Shown in pieces: positions 7,829 through 15,796 of a stretch of 64,000 bases of DNA. How positions within the stretch are numbered: position 1 is the stretch's first letter; every line of letters starts with the position of its first letter. Source of the stretch: Azospirillum brasilense (GTDB lineage Bacteria; Pseudomonadota; Alphaproteobacteria; Azospirillales; Azospirillaceae); assembly GCF_001315015.1 (NCBI RefSeq), contig NZ_CP012914.1, positions 2,104,501 through 2,168,500 on the forward strand, given 5' to 3'. The position numbers and the translations under genes were made by a program. The notes under the pieces were generated by a model. That model worked only from the letters and a program-made list of their open reading frames with translations, was not told the DNA's origin and made no database searches.

Positions 7829-9973
7829 TCAGGCGGCCTTGTTGCTGCGGCCCGCCACGATCTCGTCGGTGACGTTGCGCGGCACCGGCTCGTAGTGGCT
7901 GAACTCCATCGAGTAGGACGCGCGGCCCGAGGTCATGCCGCGGAGCTGGCCGATGTAGCCGAACATCTCGTTCAGCGGCACATGGGCCTCGACGGCGATG
8001 TTGGTGCCACGCTCGAGCTGGCCCAGCACCGTGCCGCGGCGGCGGTTCACGTCGCCGATGACGTCGCCCAGGTAATCATCCGGGGTGACGACCTCGACCT
8101 TCATGACCGGCTCGAGCAGGATCGGGCCGGCCTGCTTGAGGGCTTCGCGGAAGCAGGCCTTGGCGGCGATTTCGAACGTCAGGGCGTTCGAGTCGACGTC
8201 GTGGTACTTGCCGTCCACCAGACGGGCGCGGAAGTCCACAGTCGGATAGGAGGCGAGCACGCCCTCTTCCTTCTGCATTTCCAGGCCCTTCGCGACCGAC
8301 GGGACGTATTCGCGCGGCACCGTGCCACCGACCGTCTCGTCCTTGAACACGAAGCCCTCGCCACGCTCCAGCGGCTCGAAGACGATCTTGACTTCGGCGA
8401 ACTGGCCCGAACCACCGGTCTGCTTCTTGTGGGTGTAGGTGTACTCGACCGGCTTGGTGATCGTCTCGCGGTAGGCGACCTGGGGCTTGCCCATGTTGCC
8501 TTCCACGCCGAACTCCGTGCGCAGACGGTCCAGCGTCACTTCCAGGTGCAGCTCGCCCATGCCGCGCAGGATGGTCTGGCCGGTTTCACGGTCGGTCTCC
8601 AGACGCAGCGACGGGTCCGCGCGAACCATCTTGCCCAGCGCGATGGAGAACTTCTCCTGCTCGCCCTTGGTCTTCGGCTCGACCGAGACGCTGATGACGG
8701 GGTCGGGGAAGCGCATGCGCTCCAGGATCACCGGGTGGGCGGCGTCGCAGAGCGTGTCACCGGTGTCCGTCTCCTGCAGGGAGACGAGCGCGATGATGTC
8801 GCCGGCGCGGGCTTCCTCGATCGGGTTGGCCTGGGCGGCGAACATCTCGACCATGCGGCCGATCTTCTCGCGCTTGCCGCGGGTGGTGTTCAGGACCGAC
8901 ATGCCCTTGGTCAGCACGCCCGAATAGACGCGCACGAAGGTCAGCGAGCCATAGGTGTCGTTCAGCACCTTGAAGGCCAGCGCCGCGAAGGGCGCGTCGT
9001 CGGAGCTGAGACGCTCGCCGTTCGGGTTGCCGTCCTCGTCCACCGTCTTGATGGCCTCGACGTCGGTCGGGGCCGGCAGCAGATCGACGACCGCGTCCAG
9101 AACCTGGCAGACGCCCTTGTTCTTGTAGGACGAGCCGCAGAGGACCGGGGTGAAGGTGCTGGTGATGGTGCCCTTGCGCAGGCAGGCGCGCAGCACGTCC
9201 GGCGACGGCTCCTCACCCGACTCCAGGTAGGCTTCCATCGCCACCTCGTCCATTTCCAGCGCGGTGTCCACCAATTCGGTGCGCAGCGACGGGATGAGGT
9301 CGATGTTGTCCAGGTCTTCCTTGACGGTCAGGTTGAGCTTGCTGGCCAGATCGTCGGTGATGTCCCAGATTTCCCACTTGGCGTCCTTGTCGTCCGAGAA
9401 CCAGACGTACGCCTTCATCTCGATCAGGTCGACCATGCCGCGGAAGTTGTCTTCCGAGCCCAGCGGAACCTGGATGCAGACCGGGCGGGCGTTCAGGCGG
9501 CTCTTGATCATGCCGACGCAACGCTGGAAGTTCGCACCCGAACGATCCATCTTGTTGACGTAGCAGATGCGCGGGACGTTGTAGTTGTCCGCGAGGCGCC
9601 AGTTGGTCTCGGACTGCGGCTCAACGCCGGCCACGCCGTCGAACACGACGACCGCGCCGTCGAGCACGCGGAGCGAACGGTTCACCTCGATGGTGAAGTC
9701 CACGTGGCCCGGGGTGTCGATGACGTTGATCTTCTTGCCGCGCCAGAAGGTCGAGACGGCAGCCGACTGAATCGTGATGCCGCGCTTCTGCTCCTGCTCC
9801 ATGTAGTCGGTCGTGGTCGAGGACTTCAGGTCCTTCGTCTCGTGCACGTCGATGATCGTGTGCTTACGACCGGTGTAGTACAGGATGCGCTCGGTGGTCG
9901 TCGTCTTGCCGGCATCGACGTGGGCGATGATGCCGATGTTCCGGATGTCAGAAAGAGGCGTTTGGCGCGGCAT
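7829..9973 (-). CDS. fusA: elongation factor G (free-standing paralogue)
   Basis: A 714-residue translational GTPase that drives ribosomal translocation. It has the G1 box AHVDAGKT (17-24), RGITI, DTPGH and NKMD, then the EF-G domains II-V (for example [13 protein letters not shown] in domain IV and [15 protein letters not shown] near the end). It stands alone with its own terminator, not in the usual rpsL-rpsG-fusA-tuf order. Its switch I region is about five residues longer than in typical proteobacterial EF-G ([14 protein letters not shown] before MEQEQ). I therefore think it is a second EF-G copy, although it could be the only one. No clear ribosome site precedes the ATG. Confidence 0.9.
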   Translation of the reverse strand: MPRQTPLSDIRNIGIIAHVDAGKTTTTERILYYTGRKHTIIDVHETKDLKSSTTTDYMEQEQKRGITIQSAAVSTFWRGKKINVIDTPGHVDFTIEVNRSLRVLDGAVVVFDGVAGVEPQSETNWRLADNYNVPRICYVNKMDRSGANFQRCVGMIKSRLNARPVCIQVPLGSEDNFRGMVDLIEMKAYVWFSDDKDAKWEIWDITDDLASKLNLTVKEDLDNIDLIPSLRTELVDTALEMDEVAMEAYLESGEEPSPDVLRACLRKGTITSTFTPVLCGSSYKNKGVCQVLDAVVDLLPAPTDVEAIKTVDEDGNPNGERLSSDDAPFAALAFKVLNDTYGSLTFVRVYSGVLTKGMSVLNTTRGKREKIGRMVEMFAAQANPIEEARAGDIIALVSLQETDTGDTLCDAAHPVILERMRFPDPVISVSVEPKTKGEQEKFSIALGKMVRADPSLRLETDRETGQTILRGMGELHLEVTLDRLRTEFGVEGNMGKPQVAYRETITKPVEYTYTHKKQTGGSGQFAEVKIVFEPLERGEGFVFKDETVGGTVPREYVPSVAKGLEMQKEEGVLASYPTVDFRARLVDGKYHDVDSNALTFEIAAKACFREALKQAGPILLEPVMKVEVVTPDDYLGDVIGDVNRRRGTVLGQLERGTNIAVEAHVPLNEMFGYIGQLRGMTSGRASYSMEFSHYEPVPRNVTDEIVAGRSNKAA

Positions 9974-10090
9974 GTTGCGAATCCATTACTGTAACGCAGC
10001 TATCGAAGCGCAACGACGGTCGTCCGCTCCGGCGGCAGAGGTTGGTCGGGGTTTTACGGATGATCTGTTAAGGCGTGATTAACGTTCTGT

Positions 10091-10122
10091 AAATCCGGAA
10101 GGTCAAGCCTTCCGGATTTTTT
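10091..10122. terminator. hairpin terminator between RidA and EF-G genes
   Basis: A 12-bp stem (AAATCCGGAAGG with CCTTCCGGATTT) around a TCAAG loop; the plus-strand side ends in a run of T's. The RidA gene on the minus strand ends 80 bp away and is the likely client, but the longer T-run points to the plus strand. Confidence 0.65.
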
Positions 10123-10202
10123 CGAAGCACGCGGCCCTCACAGTCTGGTGGGCCACGCCGGCAAACCCCAACCGAGGGAGCCGGGTCGCCCCGTCACGCA
10201 GC

Positions 10203-10550
10203 TTATTTGGCCGCCGTCACCTGAATTTCAACGAGATACTCCGGCGCGGCGAGCTTCGCTTCCACGGTGGCGCGGGCGGGCGGGTTGGCCGTATCGACCC
10301 AGGCTTCCCACGCCTTGTTCATCGCGCCGAAGGTGGACATGTCCGTCAGATAGATGGTGGCGGACAGCAGCTTGCTCTTGTCGGAGCCGCCCTCGGCCAG
10401 CAGGGCGTCGATCTGGCCCAGGATCTGGCGGGTCTGCGTCTCCACGTCCGGAGTCGGATCGTTGGCCACCTGGCCGGCCAGATAGACCGTGTCCTTGTGG
10501 ATGACCATCTGGCTCATGCGCGGTCCGGAATGGAAGCGCTGGATCGACAT
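10203..10550 (-). CDS. RidA/YjgF family protein
   Basis: A 115-residue protein of normal family length. Close RidA relatives hydrolyse reactive enamine/imine intermediates released by PLP enzymes such as threonine dehydratase. Visible family features are SQMVIHKDTVYLAGQVANDP, the ETQTRQILGQIDALLAEGGSDKSKLLSATIYLTDM core, and the C-terminal NPPARATVEAKLAAPEYLVEIQVTA with the Arg that binds the substrate carboxylate in RidA. A threonine dehydratase gene lies about 50 kb away in this window. The EF-G gene is downstream on the same strand. Confidence 0.9.
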   Translation of the reverse strand: MSIQRFHSGPRMSQMVIHKDTVYLAGQVANDPTPDVETQTRQILGQIDALLAEGGSDKSKLLSATIYLTDMSTFGAMNKAWEAWVDTANPPARATVEAKLAAPEYLVEIQVTAAK

Positions 10551-10662
10551 CGGTACGGCTCCGGTTACGGGGTCTTGAACGCGCGTACGTCTATGCGATT
10601 CACGCCCAAGGGCCTAGCAAAAAATGAGGCGCCACCGCTCAAAGCTGCCCCGCGCCCGTGCA

Positions 10663-11460
10663 TCACCGCAAAGAAGGCGTATTTCCCTCCACCGCGGCCA
10701 CGAAAGCGGCGCTCGGCACGGCGATGTTGCGGGGATTGGGGCCGCTGACCGCGGCCACCGCGATGCCGGCGACCGCCCAGCCCTCCCCCGCCCCGTCCGT
10801 GCCGGGCGTGCGCACCAGCAGCGCCGCCCCGCTTACCCCGCGCGTCCCATCGCAATCATGGACCAGCAGCGGCCCGCGGTCGGTGTCGTTGATGCCGCGC
10901 GCCGCGCAGGCGGTGTCGGCGGTGACGAGGTGCGCCCGGTCCTGGCTGTAGCCGCCCAGCATCAGCGGCGTGCCGACGTCCGGCGGGACTCGGGCGAGCG
11001 GCAGCGGCGGCATCCCCTCCGGCGCGTCGCCGTCCAGCGTCAGCACCGCCCAGTCACCGACGAGTCCGTCGAGCCGCCGCTCCGTGTCATAGGGGCCGCC
11101 GGTCTCCAGCGCGGCGACGGCGCGGTGCTGCCGGTACTCCCCGCGCTCATAGCCGAACAGGACGTGCAGGGAGGAGGCCGGGAGGAAGCGCTGCGCCCGG
11201 TTCAGCAGGCAGTGGGCCGCAGTGACCACCCGGCGCGGCCCCACCAGCACGCCGGTGCAGCGCGCGCCGAGATTGCTCTGCACCTTGACGAGGCTGTTCC
11301 ACGGCGCGTGCGTGGCGTCGACCACCACCCGCCGGTCCTTCGCCCCGATCCCCGGCAGCAGAGGGTTCTGCGCCATCGCCGGAAAGGCGGCCAGGACAAG
11401 CGGCAGCGCGATCAGAAATCCGCTCCGAACGGCCTTCAAGTGTTCTTGATACGTTTTCAT
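10663..11460 (-). CDS. secreted trypsin-like serine protease
   Basis: A 265-residue protein with a signal peptide (cleavage probably after AMA30) and a chymotrypsin-fold domain. The triad reads His83 (VTAAHC), Asp136 (GDWAVLTL) and Ser210 in RGVSGAAL. The residue before the Ser is Val rather than Asp, as in several bacterial members of the family. Cys69/Cys84 could form the His-loop disulphide. Its target is unknown. The start codon is only 12 bp from the start codon of the divergent topoisomerase gene, and no ribosome site is visible; a TTG eight codons in is an alternative start. Confidence 0.8.
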   Translation of the reverse strand: MKTYQEHLKAVRSGFLIALPLVLAAFPAMAQNPLLPGIGAKDRRVVVDATHAPWNSLVKVQSNLGARCTGVLVGPRRVVTAAHCLLNRAQRFLPASSLHVLFGYERGEYRQHRAVAALETGGPYDTERRLDGLVGDWAVLTLDGDAPEGMPPLPLARVPPDVGTPLMLGGYSQDRAHLVTADTACAARGINDTDRGPLLVHDCDGTRGVSGAALLVRTPGTDGAGEGWAVAGIAVAAVSGPNPRNIAVPSAAFVAAVEGNTPSLR

Positions 11461-11472
11461 ATTCGTCTTACC

Positions 11473-13713
11473 ATGGCGGCCATGGCCACGCTCATCATCA
11501 CGGAAAAATCCAGTCAGGCAAAGGACCTGCGCGCCGCGCTGGGGGATCGCTACGGGCGCATCCTGCCGGCCGAGGGGCATCTGCTGCGACTGGCCGAACC
11601 GGACGAGGTCAACCCGGACTGGAAGCGCTGGGCGCCCACCCTGCTGAAGCCGGACGGACTCTACCCGACCAAGCCGGACAGCGGCGGTAACAAAACGGCG
11701 AAGCTGGCGGCGATCAAGGCGGCGCTGAAGGGCTGCGACCAGGTCATCCTCGCCACCGACTGCGACCGCGAGGGGCAATTGATCGGGCAGGAAATCCTGG
11801 AGCATCTGGGCTTCCGCGGGCGGGTGCAGCGCGCCCTGTTCACCGCCCAGGATCCCAAGACGATCCGCGACGCCTTCGCCAAGCTGAAGCCGAACAACGA
11901 GCTTCGCCCGCTCTACGAGGCGGCGGTGGCGCGCCAGCAGGCCGACCAGATCTTCAATCTGTCCCTGACCCGCACGGCGACCAAGACGCTGCTGGCACCG
12001 GGGACGCGCGGCGTGATCGGCATCGGGCGGGTGAAGACGCCAACCCTGTCCATCGTCTGCCTGCGCGAGCTGGAGATCCGCAACTTCAAGCCCGAGGATT
12101 ATTTCGAGGTCGTGGCGACAGCCACCGCCGCGGGCGGCTCCTTCCTGATGCGCCACGCTCCGCCGCCGAAGGACCGCATCAAGGACCGCGCCCGCGCCGA
12201 GGCCATCGCCCGTGCCGCGGACGGCCATGGCGGCCCTCTGTCGGTGACGGTGGAGGATCGGCGGCAGGCCCCGCCGAAGCTCTACGACCTGCCCGCGCTG
12301 CAGAAGACCTGCGGCCAGCGCTGGGGCTGGACCGCCGACCGCACGCTGGAGGTCGCGCAGGAGCTTTACGACGGCGAGGGCAAGAAGCTCATCACCTACC
12401 CGCGTGCCGAGGCGCGCTACCTCTCGGAGAACCAGATCGCCGACGTTCCGGCGATCACCGGGGCGCTGACCCGGCTGCGCGGCTTCGCCCATCTGGACAT
12501 TTCCCGCCCGGTCATCCGCCGCGGCAAGTCCGGCCACTTCTGCGACAAGGCGCTGGAGGGCGTGTCGCACCACGCCATCGTGCCCAACGTCAACGTGCTC
12601 GACGATCTGGAAAGCCGGCTGAACCGCCTGACCGACGATGAGAAGCGGCTCTACGCGCTGATCTGCCGCTCCTACCTCGCCGCCGTCATGCCCGACTACG
12701 AGTACCGGCAGACCACCGTCCTGATGGACGTGCCGGTCGACGGCAAGCCGGTGGTCTTCCGGGCGGTCGGGCGCATCCCCCTGAAGCTGGGCTGGAAAGC
12801 GGCCTTCGGCTCCGCCGAGACGGACGGCAAGCCCGACGAGAAGGAGGAGGAGCAGACCCTCCCTCCGCTGGCCGATGGCGAGCCCGCCCGCCTGTCCGAC
12901 TCTCGGGTCGAAGCCAAGCGGACCCAGGCGCCACCGCGCTACAACGAGGGCACGCTGGTCGACGCCATGCAGAATGCCTGGCGCTTCGTCGAGGACCCGG
13001 CGCTGCGTGACCGGCTGAAGGAGGCCAAGGGCATCGGCACCCCGGCCACCCGCGCCGAGATCATCAAGGGCCTGCGGCGGCAGAACCTGCTGGGCGCCGA
13101 CGGCAAGTGGCTGGTGCCCACCCCCGCCGGGCTGCAACTGTTCGAGACTCTGCGCGGCGCCGCCCCCACGTTGGTCGATCCCGGCACCACCGCCCTGTGG
13201 GAGATGCGGCTGGACGAGGTGGTGGTCGGACGCGCCGACTTCCGCACCGTCATCGACGGCATCGCCGACGAGGCCGGGCGGCTGATCGGCGTTCTGGTCG
13301 GCAACCGGGGGCCGGCGGTGGACCTCGGCGTGCGCGGCGGTCCAATCCGCGCCGGACGGGGCGCCGGGCGCCGTCGCTCCACGAGCCCGCGCGCCGCTGG
13401 AACGACGCCGCGGCCACGCACGCGCAAGGTGGCGGTCGCCGCCGTCGGCGTGGACGGCGAAGCGCCGAAGAAGCCGCGGCGCAGCCGCAAGGCGAAGGCC
13501 ACGCCGGAGGTCCCCGACTCGATGAGTCCGGTCGCCGACGCTGTCCCGCCGGCCCCCACCGCACCGTCGAGCAGCACGCGGCGCAAGGCTCCGACCGACA
13601 AGATGGTCGCCTTCGCCCGCAGCCTCGCCGACCGCAAGGGCGTCGAACTGCCGAACACGGTGCTCCAGGACTTCGATTCCTGCCGCCAGTTCCTGGACCA
13701 GCACGCGCGCTGA
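11473..13713 (+). CDS. topB: DNA topoisomerase III (type IA)
   Basis: A 746-residue type IA topoisomerase that passes single strands to decatenate and relax DNA. The N-terminal Toprim domain has the family start LIITEKSSQAKDL and the metal triad in DCDRE (96-100). The active-site Tyr309 lies in LITYPRAEARYL, typical of TopB. There are no C-terminal Cys4 zinc fingers as in TopA. Instead a long basic, low-complexity tail (about 610-700, rich in Arg/Lys/Pro/Ala) leads into a short helical end module, which makes it about 90 residues longer than E. coli TopB. The ATG at 11473 or the one at 11482 may be used; neither has a clear ribosome site. Confidence 0.9.
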   Translation: MAAMATLIITEKSSQAKDLRAALGDRYGRILPAEGHLLRLAEPDEVNPDWKRWAPTLLKPDGLYPTKPDSGGNKTAKLAAIKAALKGCDQVILATDCDREGQLIGQEILEHLGFRGRVQRALFTAQDPKTIRDAFAKLKPNNELRPLYEAAVARQQADQIFNLSLTRTATKTLLAPGTRGVIGIGRVKTPTLSIVCLRELEIRNFKPEDYFEVVATATAAGGSFLMRHAPPPKDRIKDRARAEAIARAADGHGGPLSVTVEDRRQAPPKLYDLPALQKTCGQRWGWTADRTLEVAQELYDGEGKKLITYPRAEARYLSENQIADVPAITGALTRLRGFAHLDISRPVIRRGKSGHFCDKALEGVSHHAIVPNVNVLDDLESRLNRLTDDEKRLYALICRSYLAAVMPDYEYRQTTVLMDVPVDGKPVVFRAVGRIPLKLGWKAAFGSAETDGKPDEKEEEQTLPPLADGEPARLSDSRVEAKRTQAPPRYNEGTLVDAMQNAWRFVEDPALRDRLKEAKGIGTPATRAEIIKGLRRQNLLGADGKWLVPTPAGLQLFETLRGAAPTLVDPGTTALWEMRLDEVVVGRADFRTVIDGIADEAGRLIGVLVGNRGPAVDLGVRGGPIRAGRGAGRRRSTSPRAAGTTPRPRTRKVAVAAVGVDGEAPKKPRRSRKAKATPEVPDSMSPVADAVPPAPTAPSSSTRRKAPTDKMVAFARSLADRKGVELPNTVLQDFDSCRQFLDQHAR

Positions 13714-13722
13714 GCGCCGGAT

Positions 13723-13810
13723 TGCCCCCTCCCCGGCCCTCCCCCGCTTCGCAGGAGAGGGAGATTTGTCCCCTCCCCTGCGACAGCGGGGGAGGGTTAG
13801 GGAGGGGGCA
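13723..13810. repeat. long inverted repeat (REP-like element, copy A)
   Basis: An 88-bp imperfect palindrome just after topB. The outer arms of 26 nt (13723-13748 and 13785-13810) match at 23 positions as reverse complements, differing only at three central bases. The inner part carries GCAGGAGAGGG and its mirror. A second element with the same arms lies at 18921-19021. The arms are runs of C/T and G/A with no coding sense. Confidence 0.85.
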
Positions 13811-13844
13811 ATACTTCCCACAAACCGCCCGAATCACCGTCCGA

Positions 13845-13862
13845 CTGTGGCCCAGGCCACAG
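13845..13862 (+). promoter_or_regulatory. CRP/FNR-type palindrome upstream of the repeat-protein gene
   Basis: CTGTGG-N6-CCACAG, a perfect palindrome with the TGTGN-N6-NCACA spacing of CRP-family operators. A -10-like TACCCT lies at 13883-13888, which would put the site near -41.5, the class II activator position. The gene at 14904 has a matching arrangement (14827-14844). Confidence 0.5.
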
Positions 13863-13944
13863 CGGCGGGGGCGGCATCCGCCTACCCTCTCCTCCACGGA
13901 CATCGAGCCACACACGGCCCCACACCCCGGAGGAGACCCAGCCC

Positions 13945-14394
13945 ATGCGCCGCCTGACCCTGATCGCCGTCGCCGCCACCACGCTGCTCGCCGCCCCCCA
14001 CGCCTTCGCCAACGATCTCAAGACCGGCGGCATGCCGGTCAACCCGATGATGATGCAGCCGGGCTTCGGCAGCCCCTTCGCCGCGGCGCCCTCCCTCTCC
14101 AGCACCAACGTCGGTGTCGCGACGAACCTCGCGGCGGGGATCGGCAACAAGGCCAAGCAGAACGTCTTCACCATGCAGCAGGGCACCGGCGGGTCGCTGG
14201 TGAACACCAACGTCGGCGTCGCCACCAACGTCGCCGCCGGCATCGGCAACAAGGCGAAGCAGAACGTCACCGGCGTCACCTTCGGCTTCGGCAAGGGCGG
14301 CCTGCTGGACACCAACGTCGGGGTGACGACCAATGTCGCCGCCGGCATCGGCAACGCCGCCGGGCAGAATCTGTTTGGTCTCAAGGCCCAGTGA
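13945..14394 (+). CDS. secreted protein with three curlin-like 20-residue repeats
   Basis: A 149-residue exported protein: a signal peptide ends at about AFA22, followed by a Met/Pro-rich linker. Then come three near-identical repeats at 54-73, 88-107 and 123-142, each following xNVGxxTNxAAGIGNxAxQN, spaced 34-35 residues apart. The Gly-x-Gly-Asn-x-Ala-x-Gln core resembles curlin (CsgA) repeats, which stack as amyloid beta strands, but the spacing differs and no csgG/csgE genes are nearby. A strong ribosome site (GGAGGAG) precedes the ATG. It is the first gene of a run of three small secreted proteins, and the third carries one copy of the same repeat. Function inferred: surface fibre or matrix component; unproven. 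Confidence 0.8.
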   Translation: MRRLTLIAVAATTLLAAPHAFANDLKTGGMPVNPMMMQPGFGSPFAAAPSLSSTNVGVATNLAAGIGNKAKQNVFTMQQGTGGSLVNTNVGVATNVAAGIGNKAKQNVTGVTFGFGKGGLLDTNVGVTTNVAAGIGNAAGQNLFGLKAQ

Positions 14395-14405
14395 TCCACC
14401 CATCC

Positions 14406-14432
14406 GGCGCCGCCGCCCCACGCGGCGGCGCC
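14406..14432 (+). terminator. strong intergenic hairpin between the first two secreted-protein genes
   Basis: An 11-bp perfect GC stem (14406-14416 with 14422-14432) and a 5-nt loop. No T-run follows, so it is more likely an mRNA-stabilising or partial attenuation hairpin than a full terminator. Confidence 0.4.
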
Positions 14433-14465
14433 CCTTTCCGGATTCCTCATTGGAGGACTGCCGCC

Positions 14466-14816
14466 ATGCTCCGCTTCGCCCTGCCGGTCTTCGGTGCGCT
14501 CGCCGCCATCCTGACCCTGGCCGGAACTCCGCACACCGCCGCCGCCGAAAACCTCGCCTGCCAGACGGTCAACGGGAAAACGGTGTGCAGCCGCGGTTCG
14601 GGCTCGCTGTCGTGCCAGACGGTCAACGACCGGACGACCTGCGTGACCGGGCCGGGCGCGCTGACCTGCGAGACCGTCAACGGCCACACCGCCTGCCGCC
14701 GCGGTCCGTCGCAGCCGGACCTCAAGCCGATGCCGATGCCGCCGATGCCCCCGCAGGCCGCCCCGATGCCCGATCACCCCTTCGGCAAAAACTTCCCTTT
14801 TGAGGAAGAGGCGTAA
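14466..14816 (+). CDS. small secreted protein with three 18-residue cysteine-pair repeats
   Basis: A 116-residue protein. A signal peptide ends near TAAA27, and three consecutive repeats with an exact period of 18 follow, starting at Leu30, Leu48 and Leu66, each reading LxC[QE]TVNx[KRH]TxCxxGxG. Each unit has two Cys eight residues apart (32/41, 50/59, 68/77), so three internal disulphides or a metal site are possible. The tail is Met/Pro-rich and acidic at the end. GGAGGA lies nine bases before the ATG. I recognise no named family. It lies 71 bp after the curlin-like gene and 87 bp before the third secreted protein. Confidence 0.75.
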   Translation: MLRFALPVFGALAAILTLAGTPHTAAAENLACQTVNGKTVCSRGSGSLSCQTVNDRTTCVTGPGALTCETVNGHTACRRGPSQPDLKPMPMPPMPPQAAPMPDHPFGKNFPFEEEA

Positions 14817-14826
14817 AGCGCCCCAG

Positions 14827-14844
14827 CTGTGGTCCGCCTCACAG
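14827..14844 (+). promoter_or_regulatory. CRP/FNR-type palindrome upstream of the 273-residue secreted protein
   Basis: CTGTGG-N6-TCACAG with the same spacing as the site at 13845 and the same CGGC extension on its right. TAGGAT at 14866-14871 is a reasonable -10 box, placing the operator about 42 bp before the expected transcript start. Confidence 0.5.
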
Positions 14845-14903
14845 CGGCTCCCCGGTCGGCCGCCCTAGGATCAGCGCACACCGCCGAACAGAGGAGCCCC
14901 GCC

Positions 14904-15725
14904 ATGATCCGCATCCGCCGCTTCGCGCCGCTGCTGTCCGGCCTCGCCGCCCTGGCGCTGCTGGGTGGAACCGCCGCCGCCCAGGATGCCGGCGGCTTCT
15001 CCGTCAACCCTCAGCTCGGCGCGGCGGTCGGCATGTCGATGGGGATGGGCATGGGGATGCCGCCGCTGCTGCCGCGCCAGCCCGTCTTCGTCAACGCCGC
15101 CCGGCGCGGCGCGCCTCCGGGGGCGACGGTGACCAACCCCAACGTCAGCCGGCAGGCCACCCACCAGCAGGCCATCGCCAAGATCCGCGGCGACGCCGGC
15201 TTCCTGGGCGGCTTCAACAAGGGCCAGGCGCTGGCCGCCAGCCGCCAGCCGCCGCCGGAACCCATCGTGCCGAACTTCACCTTCATCGACGCGCCCTTCA
15301 TCGTGAACAACTTCGACAGCTCGCTGGCCCTGTCCTTTGGCGACAGCAACGTGACCGAGCAGTACGTCATCCAGGGCGGCGACGGGTCCGCCGGCGGTGG
15401 CGGCGCGGAGCCGGCAGCCGGTCCCACCGGACCGGCGACCGCTCCGGTACCGGCTCAAGCTCAGGCTCCGGCCCCGGTGCCGGTCAAGGCTCCGGCCCCG
15501 AAGCCCCAGCCGGGCGTGACCACCGGCAACGGCGGCCCGCCGCCCGAGGGCTTCTTCGACCCGGTGATGAGCAACTTCGGCCCGCTGCCGCATCTGCCCG
15601 CGGCGCTGGCCAGCGGCGGCATCCAGTTCAACAACGTCGGCACCGCCTTCAACGCCGCCATGGGCCAGGGCAACTTTGCCTCGCAGCAGATCACCAGCAT
15701 CCAGGGGAAGAAGGGCAAGCACTGA
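14904..15725 (+). CDS. secreted protein sharing the curlin-like motif
   Basis: A 273-residue exported protein: signal peptide (cleavage near AAA24 before QDAGG), a Met/Gly stretch (MSMGMGMGM), a central part with VNNFDSSLALSFGDSNVTEQ, a Pro/Ala linker, and a C-terminal FNNVGTAFNAAMGQGNFASQ. That last stretch matches the repeat of the gene at 13945 at almost every fixed position (NVGxAxNxAxGxGNxAxQ). GAGGAG precedes the ATG at 14904. The pattern suggests a co-assembling surface or fibre protein, as minor and major curlins do, but this is inference. It ends at a bidirectional terminator facing the glucan synthase gene. Confidence 0.78.
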   Translation: MIRIRRFAPLLSGLAALALLGGTAAAQDAGGFSVNPQLGAAVGMSMGMGMGMPPLLPRQPVFVNAARRGAPPGATVTNPNVSRQATHQQAIAKIRGDAGFLGGFNKGQALAASRQPPPEPIVPNFTFIDAPFIVNNFDSSLALSFGDSNVTEQYVIQGGDGSAGGGGAEPAAGPTGPATAPVPAQAQAPAPVPVKAPAPKPQPGVTTGNGGPPPEGFFDPVMSNFGPLPHLPAALASGGIQFNNVGTAFNAAMGQGNFASQQITSIQGKKGKH

Positions 15726-15745
15726 GCCCTTTCCCAAGGCACGAA

Positions 15746-15776
15746 AAAGCCCCCTTGCCGGCGGCAAGGGGGCTTT
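15746..15776. terminator. bidirectional terminator between convergent genes
   Basis: A 14-bp perfect stem (AAAGCCCCCTTGCC at 15746-15759 with its complement at 15763-15776) and a 3-nt loop, with A's before and T's after. It serves both the secreted-protein gene and the glucan synthase gene. Confidence 0.9.
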
Positions 15777-15796
15777 CTCCGTTTGGAGTTGCGCGG

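Noticed and set aside
7457..9994. A long plus-strand open frame opposite EF-G
   Set aside because: The minus strand encodes an unmistakable EF-G; the plus frame has no recognisable motif and reads as low-complexity His/Asp/Val.
13731..13800. CRISPR-like repeat look of the C/G-run element after topB
   Set aside because: There are only two copies in the window, 5 kb apart, with no regular spacers and no cas genes; it is a palindromic repeat.
14406..14432. The hairpin between the first two secreted-protein genes as a full terminator
   Set aside because: No T-run follows the stem, and the next gene has no separate promoter that I can see, so read-through is more likely.
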